NCBI GenBank assembly: GCA_963791905.1
Contig: CAWBTX010000006.1
Coordinates: 124,001-188,000, forward strand
DNA from: Gaiellasilicea sp963791905
Lineage (GTDB): Bacteria > Actinomycetota > Thermoleophilia > Gaiellales > Gaiellaceae
Reading direction: 5' to 3'
DNA: 64,000 bases
Both the position numbers and the translations under genes were made by a program. The notes under the pieces were generated by a model, which was not told where the DNA came from, searched no databases, and saw only the letters and a program-made list of their open reading frames with translations. Shown here piece by piece: positions 8,414-17,588 of this stretch (within the stretch, counting starts at the first letter, position 1; the number at the start of each line of letters is the position of its first letter).

Positions 8414-9301
8414 ATGGCGACTCCGGAGCTGCTCACCGAACCGGCGGCGCCTGCGGGCCCGCCCCACAGAAACGGCACGGAGCTGCGTCGCCGCGAGCTG
8501 GGCGCGTTCCTGCGCAGCCGTCGGGAGCGCATCAGGCCCGAGCAGGTCGGACTTCACTCGCTCAGGCGGCGCCGGACTCCCGGGCTCAGGCGCGAGGAGG
8601 TTGCCCAGCTCGCCGGTGTCGGTGTCACGTGGTACACGTGGCTCGAGCAGGGACGCGACATCAACCCGTCCGCGGAAGTGCTCGACGCGATCGCGCGGAC
8701 GCTCCAGTTCGACCAGCACGAGCACGTGCACCTGTTCACGCTCGCCGGCGCCCAGACCGCGCCGGTCGCGAACGACTGCCCGAAGCTCTGCTGGACGGTC
8801 CAGCCCCTGATCGACCAGCTGGAGCCGTTCCCGGCGTTCGTCGTCAGCACCCGCCTCGACCTCCTCGCCTACAACCGCACCTACGCGTCGTTCTTCGCTG
8901 ACCTCGAGAGCATCCCGACCGAGGAGCGGAACCTCCTCTGGCTCGTCTTCACGCACCCCGAGATGTGCGCTGCGATCGTCGACCGCGACGACGTCGTCGG
9001 GCGCCTCGTCGCCGAGTTCCGCGCCGCGATGGCCGAGCACCTGGACGACCCCGCGTGGGAGTCGCTCGTCTCGCGCCTGCACCGCGTCTCGCCCGAGTTC
9101 ACGGCCGTCTGGGAGCGCCACGACGTCGTCGGCGTCGAGAGCCGCACGAAGCGGGCAATGCACCCGACGGTGGGACTCCTGCAGCTCGACTACACGAACC
9201 TCTGGATCGGCCAGCAGGCCGGCACGCGCATCGTTGCCTTCACGCCCGCGGACGAGCGAACGCGGCAGCGGCTCGAGCGGCTGCACGAGTCGCTCGGCTG
9301 A
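8414..9301 (+). CDS. XRE-family regulator with MmyB-like ligand-binding domain
   Basis: A 295-residue regulator; ATG at 8414 is chosen because conserved sequence begins soon after. Residues ~25-90 form the helix-turn-helix: LGAFLRSRRERIRPEQVGL, then TPGLRREEVAQLAGVGVTWY and LEQGRDINPSAEVLDAIART. This is the hallmark of the large actinobacterial XRE/MmyB group. The remainder (PFPAFVVSTRLDLLAYNRTY, WLVFTHPEMCAAIVDRDDVV) is the MmyB-like PAS-fold ligand domain. These regulators often repress adjacent exporters or oxidoreductases. The divergent DHA2 exporter and the palindromes at 8339-8370 fit that role. Confidence 0.87.
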   Translation: MATPELLTEPAAPAGPPHRNGTELRRRELGAFLRSRRERIRPEQVGLHSLRRRRTPGLRREEVAQLAGVGVTWYTWLEQGRDINPSAEVLDAIARTLQFDQHEHVHLFTLAGAQTAPVANDCPKLCWTVQPLIDQLEPFPAFVVSTRLDLLAYNRTYASFFADLESIPTEERNLLWLVFTHPEMCAAIVDRDDVVGRLVAEFRAAMAEHLDDPAWESLVSRLHRVSPEFTAVWERHDVVGVESRTKRAMHPTVGLLQLDYTNLWIGQQAGTRIVAFTPADERTRQRLERLHESLG

Positions 9302-9304
9302 GCG

Positions 9305-9973
9305 CTACGGGCGAGGCCGGGTGAGCCCGCTTTCGTAGGCGAAGATCACCGCCTGCACGCGATCGCGCAGGTGGAGCTTCATCAGGATCCGCCTGACGTG
9401 CGTCTTGACGGTCGACTCCTCGATCACGAAGACGCTCGCTATCTCGCGGTTCGAGAGCCCACGGGCCACGTGCTCGAGCACTTCGCGCTCGCGCGGCGTG
9501 AGCTCGTCGAGCCGCTTGCCCGCCGAGGCATCGGAAACCGGCTGTCCGGCGACGCGCTCGATCACCCTCCTCGTCACCGACGGGGAGAGCAGCGAGTCTC
9601 CTTCGGCGATCGCGTGGATGGCCGCGATCAGCTCCTCCGGCTTCGCCCGCTTGAGGAGAAAGCCCGAGGCGCCGGCGCTGAGGGCGCCGAAGATGTAGTC
9701 GTCCTGTTCGAACGTCGTCAGGATCAGTACCTTGGCCTCGGGCACGGCGGCGAGCAGCTCGCTCGTGGCCGCGATGCCGTCGAGATCGGGCATGCGGACG
9801 TCCATGAGGACGACATCCGGGCTCAGGCCTCGAGCGCTCCGGACGGCGGCCCGCCCGTCCCCCGCCTCGCCGACGACCTCGATCGCCTCGTCGCTCGAGA
9901 GCACGGCCTTCAGGCCGGCCCGCATGAGGTCGTCGTCGTCGACGACGAGCACCCGCACCCGAGTGCCGCTCAC
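9305..9973 (-). CDS. NarL/FixJ-family response regulator
   Basis: A 222-residue two-domain regulator. The receiver domain has the acidic pocket VVDDDD at residues 11-15, the phospho-acceptor Asp58 in DVVLMDVRMPDLDG, and the conserved Thr and Lys in ILTTFEQ and FLLKRAKP. The LuxR-type helix-turn-helix is LTPREREVLEHVARGLSNRE followed by STVKTHVRRILMKL. It overlaps the sensor kinase gene by 4 nt (ATGA at 9970-9973), so the pair is translationally coupled. The divergent MMPL exporter at 11312 is the obvious candidate target. Confidence 0.92.
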   Translation of the reverse strand: MSGTRVRVLVVDDDDLMRAGLKAVLSSDEAIEVVGEAGDGRAAVRSARGLSPDVVLMDVRMPDLDGIAATSELLAAVPEAKVLILTTFEQDDYIFGALSAGASGFLLKRAKPEELIAAIHAIAEGDSLLSPSVTRRVIERVAGQPVSDASAGKRLDELTPREREVLEHVARGLSNREIASVFVIEESTVKTHVRRILMKLHLRDRVQAVIFAYESGLTRPRP

Positions 9974-11175
9974 GCCTCGCCCCCGCCGTAGGGCAGTCGG
10001 GCCCGAATGCGGAAAACGCCGTTGCGCGCGCCCGCCTCCAAAGTGCCCCCGAGCAGCGCCGCGCGCTCGCGCATGCCGACGATCCCATGCCCCTCGGTGC
10101 CGGTGCCGCCGGGCCGGGTCGGGTTGGTCACGCCGAGCTCGAGCGCGCCGGGATCGAAGCTGATCTCGACGTCGGCGCTGCCCGCCCCGTGTCGTGCGGC
10201 ATTCGTCAGCGCCTCCTGCAGGATCCTGAAGGCCGCTCGGTCGAGGCCGGCCGGGAGCGACCGCCGGGTGCCGTGCGCCTGGATGTCGACGGTGAGGCCG
10301 GCCGACCGGTGTCGCTCGGCGATCGAGTCGAGTGCCGCCAGCCCGAGCGGGGGCTCGACACTCCCGCCGATCCCGGTCGACGGCTCGTCCTCGCGGAGCG
10401 CTCGCACCAGGTGGTCGATCTCACCGAGGGTCTCGCGGGCGACGTTCTCGATCGTCTCGAGGGCGGCCTCCGAGCGCTCCGGGTCACGCTCGCCGAGCAG
10501 CCGCGCGGCGCCGGCCTGAACCAGGATGACGTTGATCGCGTGACCGGCCGAGTCGTGCAGGTCGCGCGCAATGCGCGTGCGCTCCTCCGCGGCAGCGAGG
10601 CGACGCTCGCGCTCGGCGTCCCGTTCGGCGCGACTGACGCGCTCCTCGAGCTCCGCGATTCGCTCGCGCCGCTGGCGGACGCGATCGCCGATCACCCACG
10701 CGCCGCCCCAGACGACGGTGCCGAAGAGGAGGGGGCCGGTCGGAGGAACGCCCTCCGCGATACCGACTGCGCCGGCGTGAAGGACGAGCATGCCCCCGAC
10801 CACGCCTGCTGCGACCCACCTCGGCGCGAACGTCTTCTCGGGGGTCAGGGCGAGGAAGTAGATCGCGACGGTTGGGCCGATCGGCGGGCCGGGCGGGTAC
10901 CCGACCAGGTGCAGCGACGCGCTCGCAGCGGCCGTGACGACGAACACCGCGAGCGGCTCGCGGCGCCGGGCGACGAGGGGGATCGAGGACGCGGCCACGA
11001 GGAGAACGCCGAGCGGATCGAGCGCCCGCGCGTCCTCGTCTGAGCCGAACCGACCGCCGCCGACCACCGCCAGCGACGCGAAGAACACGACGACGGCGAT
11101 CGCCCAGTCGAGCACGACGTCCCGACGCGCTCGCCCCGGCGTCCACTTCGGCCTAGCTGCAGGCTGGGACGCCAT
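9970..11175 (-). CDS. NarL-type sensor histidine kinase (HisKA_3)
   Basis: A 401-residue kinase from ATG 11175 (MASQPAARPKW); an upstream in-frame start at 11241 is less likely. The N-terminal half holds about five to six hydrophobic helices. A coiled region (ERIAELEERVSRAERDAERE) leads to the HisKA_3 box TRIARDLHDSAGHAINVILV with the phospho-acceptor His in DLHD. The HATPase has ILQEALTNAARHG (N box) and EGHGIVGMRERAALLGG (G box). It pairs with the response regulator just downstream. The signal is unknown; the compact membrane sensor resembles LiaS/DesK-type envelope-stress kinases. Confidence 0.9.
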   Translation of the reverse strand: MASQPAARPKWTPGRARRDVVLDWAIAVVVFFASLAVVGGGRFGSDEDARALDPLGVLLVAASSIPLVARRREPLAVFVVTAAASASLHLVGYPPGPPIGPTVAIYFLALTPEKTFAPRWVAAGVVGGMLVLHAGAVGIAEGVPPTGPLLFGTVVWGGAWVIGDRVRQRRERIAELEERVSRAERDAERERRLAAAEERTRIARDLHDSAGHAINVILVQAGAARLLGERDPERSEAALETIENVARETLGEIDHLVRALREDEPSTGIGGSVEPPLGLAALDSIAERHRSAGLTVDIQAHGTRRSLPAGLDRAAFRILQEALTNAARHGAGSADVEISFDPGALELGVTNPTRPGGTGTEGHGIVGMRERAALLGGTLEAGARNGVFRIRARLPYGGGEA

Positions 11176-11311
11176 TCCACATCGAGGGTAGCGGGCCGAT
11201 CGAGGACGGCGAGTCTGCCTTCCGAAGGATCCTCTGTCCACCCGCGGGTGGACGCGAAGTTCCGCCCGTGGGGCGTTTCGGAGCGGCCATGGCGGCCCCT
11301 ACCGTGGCTGC

Positions 11312-13483
11312 ATGAGCGCACTTCCGGAGACACCCGCGGTCAGGTCGCCCAGCTCGGGACGCCTTGCCAGGCTGGCGGACCTCGCCTACCGCCGCCGAGG
11401 GCGGATGGTGCTCGCGTGGATCGCCGCGCTCGCCGCCGCTGCTCTCATCGCTCCACGCCTCGCCGGAGAATTCTCCACCGAGTTCGCGACCGAAGGATCC
11501 GAGTCGAAGGCCGCCGCCGACCTGATCGCCGAGCGCTTCCCCGGCACCTCCGGTGACACGATCGGCGTCGTCTGGCGGGCCGAGGCCGGCGCCCTCGCCC
11601 CGGCCGTTCGGCCGCGGATCGAGCGTTTTCTCGAGCAGGCCGAGAGCCTCGAGGGAGTCGCCACAGCACAGTCGCCGCGCGTGTCGCGCGACGCCACGAT
11701 CGCGCTCGCCCGCCTCGAGCTCGATCGCCCCGCCCTCGACGTGCCGACAGAGACCGGAACGACGCTGATCGAGCTGGCCGAGGCGTCGAGCGGCCGGGGA
11801 CTGCAGATCGAGCTCAACGGCCCGCCGATCCGCAACGCCGAAGAAGGGGGAAGCCCCGAGGCCGTCGGTCTGATCGCGGCCGCGATCATTCTGCTCGTCG
11901 CCTTTGGCTCGATCGTCGCGGTCGGACTGCCGATTGCCGTCGCGCTCTTCGGACTCGGGCTCTCCGTGCTGCTGATCGGCGTCCTGGCCGCGCTGATCGA
12001 CGTCCCGGGTTTTGCGCCCGCGATCGCGGGCGTGGTCGGGATCGGTGTCGGCATCGACTACGCACTCCTCGTCCTCACTCGCTTTCGCGTCGCCCTCGCC
12101 TCCGGCGCCGACACGCGCACCGCACTCGTCGAGGCGGTCACAACTGCGGGGCACAGCGTCCTCGTGGCCGGGACGACGGTCGTCATCTCCTTCTGTGGCC
12201 TCTTCCTGCTCGGCGTCCCCTTCCTCTACGGCGTCGCGGTGTCGGTCAGCCTCGCCGTCCTGATCGTCATGGCGGGCGCGGTGACGCTGCTGCCCGCGCT
12301 GCTCGCCTTCGCGGGGCACCGCGTCAACCGGCTCCGGATTCCCGGCCTGGGACGCGCGCCGGCAGACGAGCGCACGACCCTGGCCGGCCGCTGGAGCCGC
12401 GTCGTCCAGCGCCGTCCCTGGCCTGCGGCGATCGTCGGAGCAGCCGTGCTCGTCGCGCTCGCCCTCCCCGCGCTCGGCTTGCGGTTCGGCTTCCCGGACG
12501 AGGGCAACGACCGGGTCGGAACGACTACCCGGTCCGCCTACGAGCTGGTCAGCGCCGGCTTCGGGCCGGGAGCCAACGGCCCGCTCCTGCTCGCCGCAGA
12601 CTTGCGGTCGACCACAGCCGAGGCCGACCTCGCCGCGCTCGTCGAGCGGCTGCGAGCCGAGCCCGGCGTCGCGTTCGTCGCCGAGCCGAGGTTGAACGAG
12701 GACCGCAACGCCGCTCTGGTCACCCTCGTTCCGGCAAGTGCTCCCCAAGATGCCGCGACGAGCGAGCTCGTGCACCGCCTTCGGGCCGACGTGCTTCCCG
12801 ACTCCAAGAGCGCGAACCTGGAGATCCAGCTCGGCGGTCTGACCGCCTCGGTCGTCGACCAGAGCGACGTCGTCCGCTCCCGCTTGCCGCTCCTGATCGG
12901 CGCCGTCGTCGGGCTCTCGTTCCTCGTCCTGCTCGCCGCCTTCCGCTCGCCGCTGATCGCGCTCAAGGCCGGCGTCATGAACCTCCTCTCGGTGGGCGCC
13001 GCCTACGGCGTGCTCGCCCTGGCCGCAGAGGGCGATCGGTTCGGACAGTTGCTCGGCATCGACAGCGACACGCCGGTGCCTCCGTTCATGCCGGTGATGA
13101 TGTTCGCCGTCCTCTTCGGGCTCTCGATGGACTACGAGGTCTTCCTGCTCTCGCGGATCCGCGAGGAGTACCTCCGCGACGGCCGGACCGGTCGCGCCGT
13201 CGCCGACGGGCTCGCGAAAACGGCCCGCGTGATCACCGCTGCGGCCGCGATCATGGTTGCCGTCTTCCTCGCCTTCCTCGTCAGCGACGAGATCTTCCTC
13301 AAGCTGCTCGGCGTCGGGATGGCGACCGCGATCTTCCTCGACGCGACCGTCGTGCGCATGGTGCTCGTGCCGGCCCTGATGCAGCTCTTCGGCCGGGCCA
13401 ACTGGTGGATCCCACGCTGGCTCGACCGCAGGCTGCCCCGGGTCGACCTCGAGCGGACGGCCGTGGCGGCAGAGAAGCACTAG
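11312..13483 (+). CDS. MMPL-family RND transporter
   Basis: A 723-residue protein with two MMPL halves, each one helix, an extracytoplasmic domain and five to six helices. Signature segments are VGIGVGIDYALLVLTRFRVAL in the first half and VLFGLSMDYEVFLLSRIREEYL in the second, where the Asp-Tyr pair is the proton-relay site of MmpL3-type proteins. The C-terminus ends in a short WIPRWLDRRLPRVDLE tail. Family members export lipids, siderophores or drugs by proton motive force; cargo here is unknown. It is divergent from the NarL-type two-component genes and followed 27 nt later by a SHOCT protein. Confidence 0.9.
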   Translation: MSALPETPAVRSPSSGRLARLADLAYRRRGRMVLAWIAALAAAALIAPRLAGEFSTEFATEGSESKAAADLIAERFPGTSGDTIGVVWRAEAGALAPAVRPRIERFLEQAESLEGVATAQSPRVSRDATIALARLELDRPALDVPTETGTTLIELAEASSGRGLQIELNGPPIRNAEEGGSPEAVGLIAAAIILLVAFGSIVAVGLPIAVALFGLGLSVLLIGVLAALIDVPGFAPAIAGVVGIGVGIDYALLVLTRFRVALASGADTRTALVEAVTTAGHSVLVAGTTVVISFCGLFLLGVPFLYGVAVSVSLAVLIVMAGAVTLLPALLAFAGHRVNRLRIPGLGRAPADERTTLAGRWSRVVQRRPWPAAIVGAAVLVALALPALGLRFGFPDEGNDRVGTTTRSAYELVSAGFGPGANGPLLLAADLRSTTAEADLAALVERLRAEPGVAFVAEPRLNEDRNAALVTLVPASAPQDAATSELVHRLRADVLPDSKSANLEIQLGGLTASVVDQSDVVRSRLPLLIGAVVGLSFLVLLAAFRSPLIALKAGVMNLLSVGAAYGVLALAAEGDRFGQLLGIDSDTPVPPFMPVMMFAVLFGLSMDYEVFLLSRIREEYLRDGRTGRAVADGLAKTARVITAAAAIMVAVFLAFLVSDEIFLKLLGVGMATAIFLDATVVRMVLVPALMQLFGRANWWIPRWLDRRLPRVDLERTAVAAEKH

Positions 13484-13510
13484 ACCCGACGAGACGAAGG
13501 AGAGACGACC

Positions 13511-13765
13511 ATGAGCGCAATCGCAGCGCTGCCCTTGCTTGCGACCGGTAACCACGACTGGGACCACGCCTGGTGGCCGATCTGGCCCCTCCTCTGGGTC
13601 GGCCTGATCGGCCTCGCCGTCTGGCTGATCGTGAGGCGACGGAGCCGCGGCGGCGATCCGCTCGATCGCGCCCGCGAGATCCTCGCCGAACGCTATGCGC
13701 GCGGCGAGCTCACCGGTGAGGAGTACCGGGGCCGCCTCGACGACCTGCAAGGAGGTCCGCGCTGA
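13511..13765 (+). CDS. Small SHOCT-domain membrane protein
   Basis: An 84-residue protein with one Trp-rich transmembrane helix (WWPIWPLLWVGLIGLAVWLI) followed by a basic stop (RRRSRG). It ends in a SHOCT module, DRAREILAERYARGELTGEE followed by YRGRLDDL. SHOCT is a short C-terminal oligomerisation motif found on many small membrane proteins of unknown function. AAGGAGAGACGACC precedes the ATG. Its position directly after the MMPL gene suggests co-expression. Confidence 0.8.
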   Translation: MSAIAALPLLATGNHDWDHAWWPIWPLLWVGLIGLAVWLIVRRRSRGGDPLDRAREILAERYARGELTGEEYRGRLDDLQGGPR

Positions 13766-13775
13766 CCGACGCGGC

Positions 13776-14186
13776 TCAGGGATGGAAGCGCAGGCGGTCG
13801 ACGATCTTGTCGACCGTCTTGCGCTCGGCGCGGAACGCGATGCCGACGAGATCGAGATCCTCGGCGGCGACGGCAGCGACGGCGGCGCGGTTCGCCTCGT
13901 CGTGACCGGTCGCGAAGAGCTCGTTCGTGTAGACGGCAGGCGTGACGCCACGGCTCATCGCCCGCTCGTATGCCCGCCGCACGCCCTCGCCGTCGGCCTG
14001 GAACACGAGCACGGGCTGGACGAACATCGGCAGGTACTCGTTGCCGGACGCGTCCCGGTAGGGCTCGCCGACCACGTCGGCAACCGTTCCCGCGATGCCG
14101 CTGACGAGGAAGGCGGTGACGTTCGTCTTCTGCCACACGGCGAGGTCGTCGCGCAGGATGACGGCGATCTTCGTGTCGAACTGCAT
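13776..14186 (-). CDS. DUF2000 family protein
   Basis: A 136-residue protein from ATG 14186 (MQFDTKIAVILRDDLAVWQK). It matches the DUF2000 family: an alpha/beta protein with the conserved start KIAVILRDDLAVWQKTNVTA, the GEPYRDASGNEYLPMFVQPV strip and a C-terminal VGIAFRAERKTVDKIVDRLR. DUF2000 structures resemble peptidyl-tRNA hydrolase 2 folds, but no function is established. It is separated from the upstream DHA2 transporter by a strong hairpin at 14281-14305. Confidence 0.82.
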   Translation of the reverse strand: MQFDTKIAVILRDDLAVWQKTNVTAFLVSGIAGTVADVVGEPYRDASGNEYLPMFVQPVLVFQADGEGVRRAYERAMSRGVTPAVYTNELFATGHDEANRAAVAAVAAEDLDLVGIAFRAERKTVDKIVDRLRFHP

Positions 14187-14280
14187 CGGGGAGGACAACG
14201 GAGCCGAAGCGTAGTCGCCACTACCTCGAGCGCTGAGTCGACCACGGAAGGAGCCACCGACGGCTCGAACGCGGTCGGCG

Positions 14281-14305
14281 GGCCGGCGGCGGTGAGCCGC
14301 CGGCC
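14281..14305 (-). terminator. Perfect 10-bp GC hairpin
   Basis: GGCCGGCGGC (14281-14290) and GCCGCCGGCC (14296-14305) pair perfectly with a 5-base loop. It lies downstream of the DHA2 transporter gene and its small trailing reading frame, and upstream of the DUF2000 gene, all on minus. Confidence 0.6.
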
Positions 14306-14307
14306 TC

Positions 14308-14430
14308 GCTCGAGCGGGTGAGAGCGGCGAGCGCCTCACCGACCGACAGAGACGCCTCCCAGCGCGCAGGACCAATTGCCTCTTCGTCCCGGTGCCCGCA
14401 GGTCGGCAGCAGCTCGTCGGCCGTCTTCAT
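14308..14430 (-). CDS. Possible small protein coupled to DHA2 exporter (hypothetical)
   Basis: ATG at 14430 lies two bases after the exporter stop and opens MKTADELLPTCGHRDEEAIG followed by ARWEASLSVGEALAALTRSS. The frame continues into the terminator hairpin and stops only at 14221, giving 69 residues whose last third is Arg/Pro-rich, low-quality coding. The first ~40 residues look like a real acidic small protein, including a lone CGH. A late frameshift could hide its true end. No family is recognised. Confidence 0.3.
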
Positions 14431-14432
14431 CG

Positions 14433-15884
14433 CTACGCCGCCTCGCGCGCTTCGAGTGCCGACTCGCCGAGCGGAAGCTCGTGCGGCTGGAGGTCGCGCC
14501 CACGCACCATGAAGATGGAGACGAGGAGCCCGACCAGCGCGATCCCCGCACCCGCCCAGAACGCGTTCACGAAGCCGTCCGTGAGCGCCACCGGAACCGG
14601 ATCTCCGGCTGTCACTGCGTCGTCGGTCGTCGAGACGGCGATCGTCGAGAGGAGCGCGATGCCGACCGCTCCGCCGATCTGCTGCGAGGTGTTGATCAGG
14701 CCGGACGCGAGCCCCGCTTCCTGCGGCTTGGTGCCGGCGAGCGCGGCGATCGTGATCGGGACGAACGCGAAGGGGATCGCGAGCCCGAGGATCAGGAACC
14801 CGGGAAAGAGATCGGCCCAGTAGCTGCCATCGACGGACACCTGCGTGAAGTACACGAGCCCGATCGTGAGCAGGCCCATCCCGAAGACGAGGGCGGGCTT
14901 GACTCCCATCCGGTTCACGGCGACGGCCGCGACGTTCGCCCAGATGACGGCGGTGCCGGCGACCGCGAGGTACGCGACGCCGGTCTTAATCGGCGAGTAG
15001 CCGAGCACCTGCTGCATGTACAGCGTCAGCATCAGGAACATCGAGAACAGCGCCGTGCCCATGATGAAACCGGCCACGTTCGCCGCCGTCAGCGTCTGCA
15101 GGCGAAAGATCGAGAATGGCACCAGCGGCTCACGCTGCCGCTGCTCCCACACCGCGAATGCCGCGAGCAGGACGGCCGAGGCGGCAAAGACGCCGATCGT
15201 CCTCGCCGAGAGCCACTCCCACTGTCTGCCCTGGGTGATCCCGAGGACGAGGAGGACGAGCCCTGACGTCACGAGCGCTGCGCCGCCGACATCGTGGCTC
15301 TGCCCGTGCGCGTCCCTGCTCTCGCGGAGCAGCAATGGAGCGACGGCGAAGGCAGCGACGCCGACCGGGATGTTCACGAAGAAGATCCACTCCCACGAGA
15401 GGAGGTCCGTGAGGATCCCGCCCAGGAGAACGCCGGCCGCGGCCCCGAAGCCGCCGACCGCACCCCAGGCGCCGAGCGCGATGTTGCGCTCGCGCCCCTC
15501 GGTGAAAGTGGTAGTCAGGATCGAGAGGGCGGACGGCGTCACCGTCGCGGCGCCGAGCCCCTGGAGCGCGCGGGCGGCGATCAGCGACGTGTCGTCCCAC
15601 GCCAGGCCGCACAGCAGCGAGCCGACGGTGAAGATCACGAGGCCGGCCATGAAGACGCCTCTTCGGCCGAGGATGTCGGCCAGGCGGCCGCCGAGCAGCA
15701 TGAAGCCGCCGAAGACGAGCGCGTAGGCGCTGATCACCCACTGCAGGTCGTCTTGCGAGAAGCCGAGATCCGTCTGGATCGATGGGAGCGCGACGTTGAC
15801 GATCGCGACGTCGAGGACGACGACGAACTGTGTGACGCAGAGAAGCGCGAGTGCAAGCCATTTCGTTCGTTCCGAGCCGATCAT
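14433..15884 (-). CDS. DHA2-family MFS transporter
   Basis: A 483-residue protein from ATG 15884 (MIGSERTKWLALALLCVTQF), which has AAGGAA upstream; longer in-frame starts add unconserved sequence. It shows the 14-helix DHA2 pattern: FVVVLDVAIVNVALPSIQTD in helix 1, GGRLADILGRRGVFMAGL (motif A), and GFGAAAGVLLGGILTDLLSW (motif C). It is about 40% like the exporter at 6827 by eye, so the two are paralogues. Likely a proton-coupled drug or metabolite exporter. Inverted repeat TTCGTC/GACGAA upstream (15921-15937) may be an operator. Confidence 0.87.
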   Translation of the reverse strand: MIGSERTKWLALALLCVTQFVVVLDVAIVNVALPSIQTDLGFSQDDLQWVISAYALVFGGFMLLGGRLADILGRRGVFMAGLVIFTVGSLLCGLAWDDTSLIAARALQGLGAATVTPSALSILTTTFTEGRERNIALGAWGAVGGFGAAAGVLLGGILTDLLSWEWIFFVNIPVGVAAFAVAPLLLRESRDAHGQSHDVGGAALVTSGLVLLVLGITQGRQWEWLSARTIGVFAASAVLLAAFAVWEQRQREPLVPFSIFRLQTLTAANVAGFIMGTALFSMFLMLTLYMQQVLGYSPIKTGVAYLAVAGTAVIWANVAAVAVNRMGVKPALVFGMGLLTIGLVYFTQVSVDGSYWADLFPGFLILGLAIPFAFVPITIAALAGTKPQEAGLASGLINTSQQIGGAVGIALLSTIAVSTTDDAVTAGDPVPVALTDGFVNAFWAGAGIALVGLLVSIFMVRGRDLQPHELPLGESALEAREAA

Positions 15885-15920
15885 GTGTTCGGTTCCTTCC
15901 GAGTCGATGCATTCGAAGCC

Positions 15921-15937
15921 TTCGTCAGATAGACGAA
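15921..15937. promoter_or_regulatory. Inverted repeat upstream of DHA2 gene
   Basis: TTCGTC and GACGAA flank the 5-base spacer AGATA about 37 bases before the transporter start, a size typical of TetR/MarR half-sites. No local regulator is adjacent, so its partner is unknown. Confidence 0.3.
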
Positions 15938-16002
15938 CGACTCGCCCTCCAGGAGACACCCATCGATGTCGCGTCCGGGCAGCCGTACGCTCGAAACGGG
16001 CG

Positions 16003-17538
16003 TCAGCTGCGCTCGTAGAGGTCGACGGTGAGCTCGCCGAATGTCTGCGAGCTGACCCGCTCGAAGTCGCGCGCGAGAACCGTCTTCTGGGCGGCGATGA
16101 CCGGCTCCGGCGTCGGATGCCAGTCGCTGTCCGGGTAGCCGACGACCCAGACCCGGCGTTGCTCGGCCAGGCGCTCCGAGACGACCGGCGTCTCGAGCTC
16201 TTTTGCCCAGAGGTCGCCGACCTGCTCGGGCAAGCCGCCCGGCGCGAGCGCGATGTCGTCCGGTACCACGCGGGCGCCCGGCTCCGTCTTCACCAGGTAG
16301 TGGCGAAAGCCCGTGCGCGACCACGCGGGCGCGTAGGCGATCGCGTCTCCGGGCTCAGCCTGCTCCGCGACGTAGCGCGCCGCCGCTCGAAGATCGTCAC
16401 CCTTGTACGGCGCGCGGTGGTACTGCACGACCTCGACGAGCGAGAGAGCGACGAGCGCCGCTGCGACGGCCACCGCGAGCGCACGCGAGCGCTTCGCCAT
16501 CGTCGTGATCCCGACTCCGGCGAGGATCGCGATGGCCGGCAGGATCCCGATCAGATACGTCGCGAGGAAGAACGGCTTCACCCACGAGACGACGAACTCG
16601 ACGAGTGGCGGCAGCACCAGCCAGGTCACGGTCAGGAGCTGCGCCCAGCCCCTGAGCGTGCCGGGGTCGGCGCGCCAGCCCCGCCAGCACGCGATCGCTC
16701 CGACGAGCACGCAGACGACGACGAGGAGGAAGAGGGGATACGCGTTCAGCGGCGGCGAGTCGTCCGCGCAACCGACCGAGCAGCTTCCCGTGAGGTCGAG
16801 CCCGGCCCTTCCGACGATCGTGACCGTGAAGTCGGGCGTGCCGCCGGCCTGGCGGCTACCACGGGCGAGGAGCCAGAGGGCGAGCGGCGCGCAGAGGACC
16901 GCGACCGCCCCCTGAGCCAGCACGAGCGGCCGCCGGGGGATCCGGCCCGGGAGGAAGGCGACCGAGACGGCATGAGCGGCAATCACCAGAATCGCGAACA
17001 GGCTGAGGTAGACGAGGACGACGCCCACCACGACGTACGCCGCGAGAAGACCGCGCGACGGGCGCTCCACCCAGCGCACGAACAGGTACGTCGCGAGGAC
17101 CGCGAAGAAGAGCGCGAGCGGGTAGCCCCTCGCGGTCTGCGCCCAGAAGACGAAGAAGCCGTTCACCGCGAGGACGAGGCCCGCGATCATCCCGACCCGC
17201 TCGTCGAAGAGCCGCCGCGCGAGGACGGCCAAGAGAGGCACGGCCGCTACGGCGAAGAGCACCGAGAGCAAGCGAATTCGCCCCTCGCTCGACCCGAGCT
17301 CGAGCCAGCCGTGCAGGGCGTAGTAGTACAGCGCCATGTTGGCGTCGAAATCGCTGAAGACGTCGGCCATGTCCGAGACTCCCCGCTGGGCGACCGAGAC
17401 GCTCACCACCTCGTCGCGGTCGAGCGGCTTGTCGCCGAGGCGTACGCCGGCGAGGATGCCGGCCAGGACGGTCTCGGCCGCGACCACGAGCGCGAACAAC
17501 CTGCCGTTCCCCCTCGATTCGATCCCCAGCGACCGCAC
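16003..17538 (-). CDS. GT-C (family 39/ArnT-like) glycosyltransferase, integral membrane
   Basis: A 511-residue protein with about ten hydrophobic helices. After the first helix comes LDRDEVVSVSVAQRGVSDMA and FSDFDANMALYYYALHGWLE, the acidic loop of GT-C dolichyl/polyprenyl-phosphate mannosyltransferase-like enzymes, where Asp/Glu carry catalysis. The C-terminal third is a soluble extracytoplasmic domain (PGDAIAYAPAWSRTGFRHYL, VSSQTFGELTVDLYERS). Such enzymes transfer sugars from lipid-linked donors to lipids or proteins outside the membrane. Acceptor and sugar are unknown. It lies 50 bp downstream of modC on the same strand, with only a short GCCCG/CGGGC hairpin between. Confidence 0.8.
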   Translation of the reverse strand: MRSLGIESRGNGRLFALVVAAETVLAGILAGVRLGDKPLDRDEVVSVSVAQRGVSDMADVFSDFDANMALYYYALHGWLELGSSEGRIRLLSVLFAVAAVPLLAVLARRLFDERVGMIAGLVLAVNGFFVFWAQTARGYPLALFFAVLATYLFVRWVERPSRGLLAAYVVVGVVLVYLSLFAILVIAAHAVSVAFLPGRIPRRPLVLAQGAVAVLCAPLALWLLARGSRQAGGTPDFTVTIVGRAGLDLTGSCSVGCADDSPPLNAYPLFLLVVVCVLVGAIACWRGWRADPGTLRGWAQLLTVTWLVLPPLVEFVVSWVKPFFLATYLIGILPAIAILAGVGITTMAKRSRALAVAVAAALVALSLVEVVQYHRAPYKGDDLRAAARYVAEQAEPGDAIAYAPAWSRTGFRHYLVKTEPGARVVPDDIALAPGGLPEQVGDLWAKELETPVVSERLAEQRRVWVVGYPDSDWHPTPEPVIAAQKTVLARDFERVSSQTFGELTVDLYERS

Positions 17539-17588
17539 CGACGGACGATAGGCACGTCGCCCGGCTCGGGCAAGACAACCGAACGCCG

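Noticed and set aside
11153..13951. 932-codon open frame on the minus strand opposite the MMPL gene
   Set aside because: Arg/Glu/Asp-rich shadow frame of a high-GC gene; the plus strand has a conserved MMPL transporter over the same bases.
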